From the NCBI GenBank assembly GCA_937120475.1, contig CAKZJV010000009.1:248001-312000 (forward strand): DNA of 64,000 bases, given 5' to 3'. Both the position numbers and the translations under genes were made by a program. The DNA comes from an uncultured Cryomorphaceae bacterium. GTDB lineage: Bacteria; Bacteroidota; Bacteroidia; Flavobacteriales; Schleiferiaceae. Below, one piece after another: positions 63,464 to 64,000 of the stretch; position 1 is the first letter of the stretch; each line of letters starts with the position of its first letter. Below the pieces are notes generated by a model. The model saw only the letters and a program-made list of their open reading frames with translations, did not search any database and had not been told where the DNA came from.

Positions 63464-64000
63464 ATGAAACAAAAAGCCTCGGAAGGTTCAGGCTCCAGGG
63501 AAAAAAAGCCGCGTCTTAACAAGGCGTCTCTTAAAAAGTCATTAAAGCTTTACCGGTATATTAAGCCTTACCGCGGGGAGTTTGCCGTAGGAATGATCTT
63601 CCTGCTCCTCTCCAGTGCCGCCAACCTCGCCTTTCCCAAATACCTGGGTGAGTTGGTGGATGCCACCAATTCAGAGGCTATTTTCGAGAACATTCGCGAG
63701 ATTAGTTTTATCCTGTTGGGAATCCTGACCGTTCAGGCCATTGTTTCCTTCTTTAGGGTGGTACTTTTTGTGAATGTTACCGAAAAAACACTGGCTTCCC
63801 TGCGCCAGGCCACGTATCAGCACCTGATTAAATTACCCATTAGCTTTTTCAACCAAAAAAGGGTAGGCGAACTCAATAGCCGGATTTCTTCAGATATTTC
63901 CCTGCTACAGGAAACCTTCACCACTACCCTGGCCGAGTTTATCCGGCAATTGGTGATCATATTCGGAGGTATTGCCATTTTGCTTTACACTTCACCGCGC
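63464..64000 (+). CDS. ABC transporter, permease part (gene runs past the window)
   Basis: The first 179 codons of an ABC exporter-type fused permease/ATPase. A basic cytoplasmic N-terminus (KKPRLNKASLKKSLKLYRYIKPYR) is followed by the start of a type I exporter transmembrane domain: helices at about 39-58, 82-104 and 157-175, with SLRQATYQHLIKLPISFFNQKRVGELNSRISSDI in pieces, the coupling-helix signature of MsbA/BmrA-like proteins. The nucleotide-binding domain is outside the window. Substrate unknown; lipid or drug export is possible. Confidence 0.88.
   Translation, partial: MKQKASEGSGSREKKPRLNKASLKKSLKLYRYIKPYRGEFAVGMIFLLLSSAANLAFPKYLGELVDATNSEAIFENIREISFILLGILTVQAIVSFFRVVLFVNVTEKTLASLRQATYQHLIKLPISFFNQKRVGELNSRISSDISLLQETFTTTLAEFIRQLVIIFGGIAILLYTSPR

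Overview
The window is chromosomal DNA from a member of the Bacteroidetes, most likely order Flavobacteriales (perhaps Cryomorphaceae-like; I cannot place it more finely). The evidence is consistent across the window: lipoproteins and secreted proteins with C-terminal type IX secretion (T9SS, Por) sorting domains, a TonB-dependent receptor with a carboxypeptidase-like N-terminal domain, DUF3467 next to rpoC, TAnnTTTG-type -7 promoter elements, almost no Shine-Dalgarno sequences, and a 6S-like RNA between zapA and rny. Apart from the two genes cut by the window ends (an M23 peptidase on the left, an ABC transporter on the right), all major genes look intact. There is no phage, no insertion sequence and no CRISPR array. 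No stretch above 300 bases lacks a gene; the most gene-poor part is the tRNA cluster at 56.7-57.5 kb.

Layout. 0-5.7 kb: cell wall and division (M23 endopeptidase, coiled-coil protein, ZapA), a 6S-like RNA, RNase Y, a nucleoside phosphorylase and a universal stress protein. 5.7-16 kb: M14 carboxypeptidase-like protein, a small SRPBCC/RNase H-like/DUF2452 operon, a two-component system, a very small T9SS protein, a glycosyltransferase, a TonB-dependent receptor and holA. 16-31 kb: HsdR-N-like protein and rRNA methyltransferase, a lipoprotein, DUF3667 membrane protein, purB, aspartoacylase-like protein, aconitase, Fe-S type uracil-DNA glycosylase, and purL flanked by two secreted tail-fibre-like (S74) T9SS proteins. 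31-43.6 kb: small HTH regulator, PQQ-like lipoprotein, plsY-clpS, tRNA-Arg, a surE-lpxB-SpoIID-lytic transglycosylase envelope operon, a YugP-type protease, a BlaI/M56/TonB-domain regulatory operon, and a degenerate M43-type protease. 43.6-59 kb: a long minus-strand information-processing block reading rpsU, tyrosine recombinase, hpf, tRNA-Thr, tRNA-Tyr, tRNA-Gly, tRNA-Thr, tuf, tRNA-Trp, secE, nusG, rplK, rplA, rplJ, rplL, rpoB, rpoC, DUF3467. 59-64 kb: acyl-CoA dehydrogenase, HhH protein, sodium:alanine symporter with an extra extracellular domain, ABC exporter (partial).

Most of the window is housekeeping. The parts worth a second look are: an 82-bp run of four perfect inverted repeats bracketed by 27-bp direct copies of the tRNA-Gly 3' end (about 56918-57053), which has the geometry of a site-specific integration scar; a secreted metallopeptidase-like protein that has lost two of three zinc histidines and the catalytic glutamate; a strong hairpin between rplL and rpoB; four genes whose -7 element lies exactly 4 nt before the ATG, predicting leaderless mRNAs; the BlaI/M56 operon with tandem operators and a duplicated TonB-C domain; and the 6S-like RNA with two mutually exclusive helices. 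All functional statements are from reading the sequence and knowledge of families; no database search was run.
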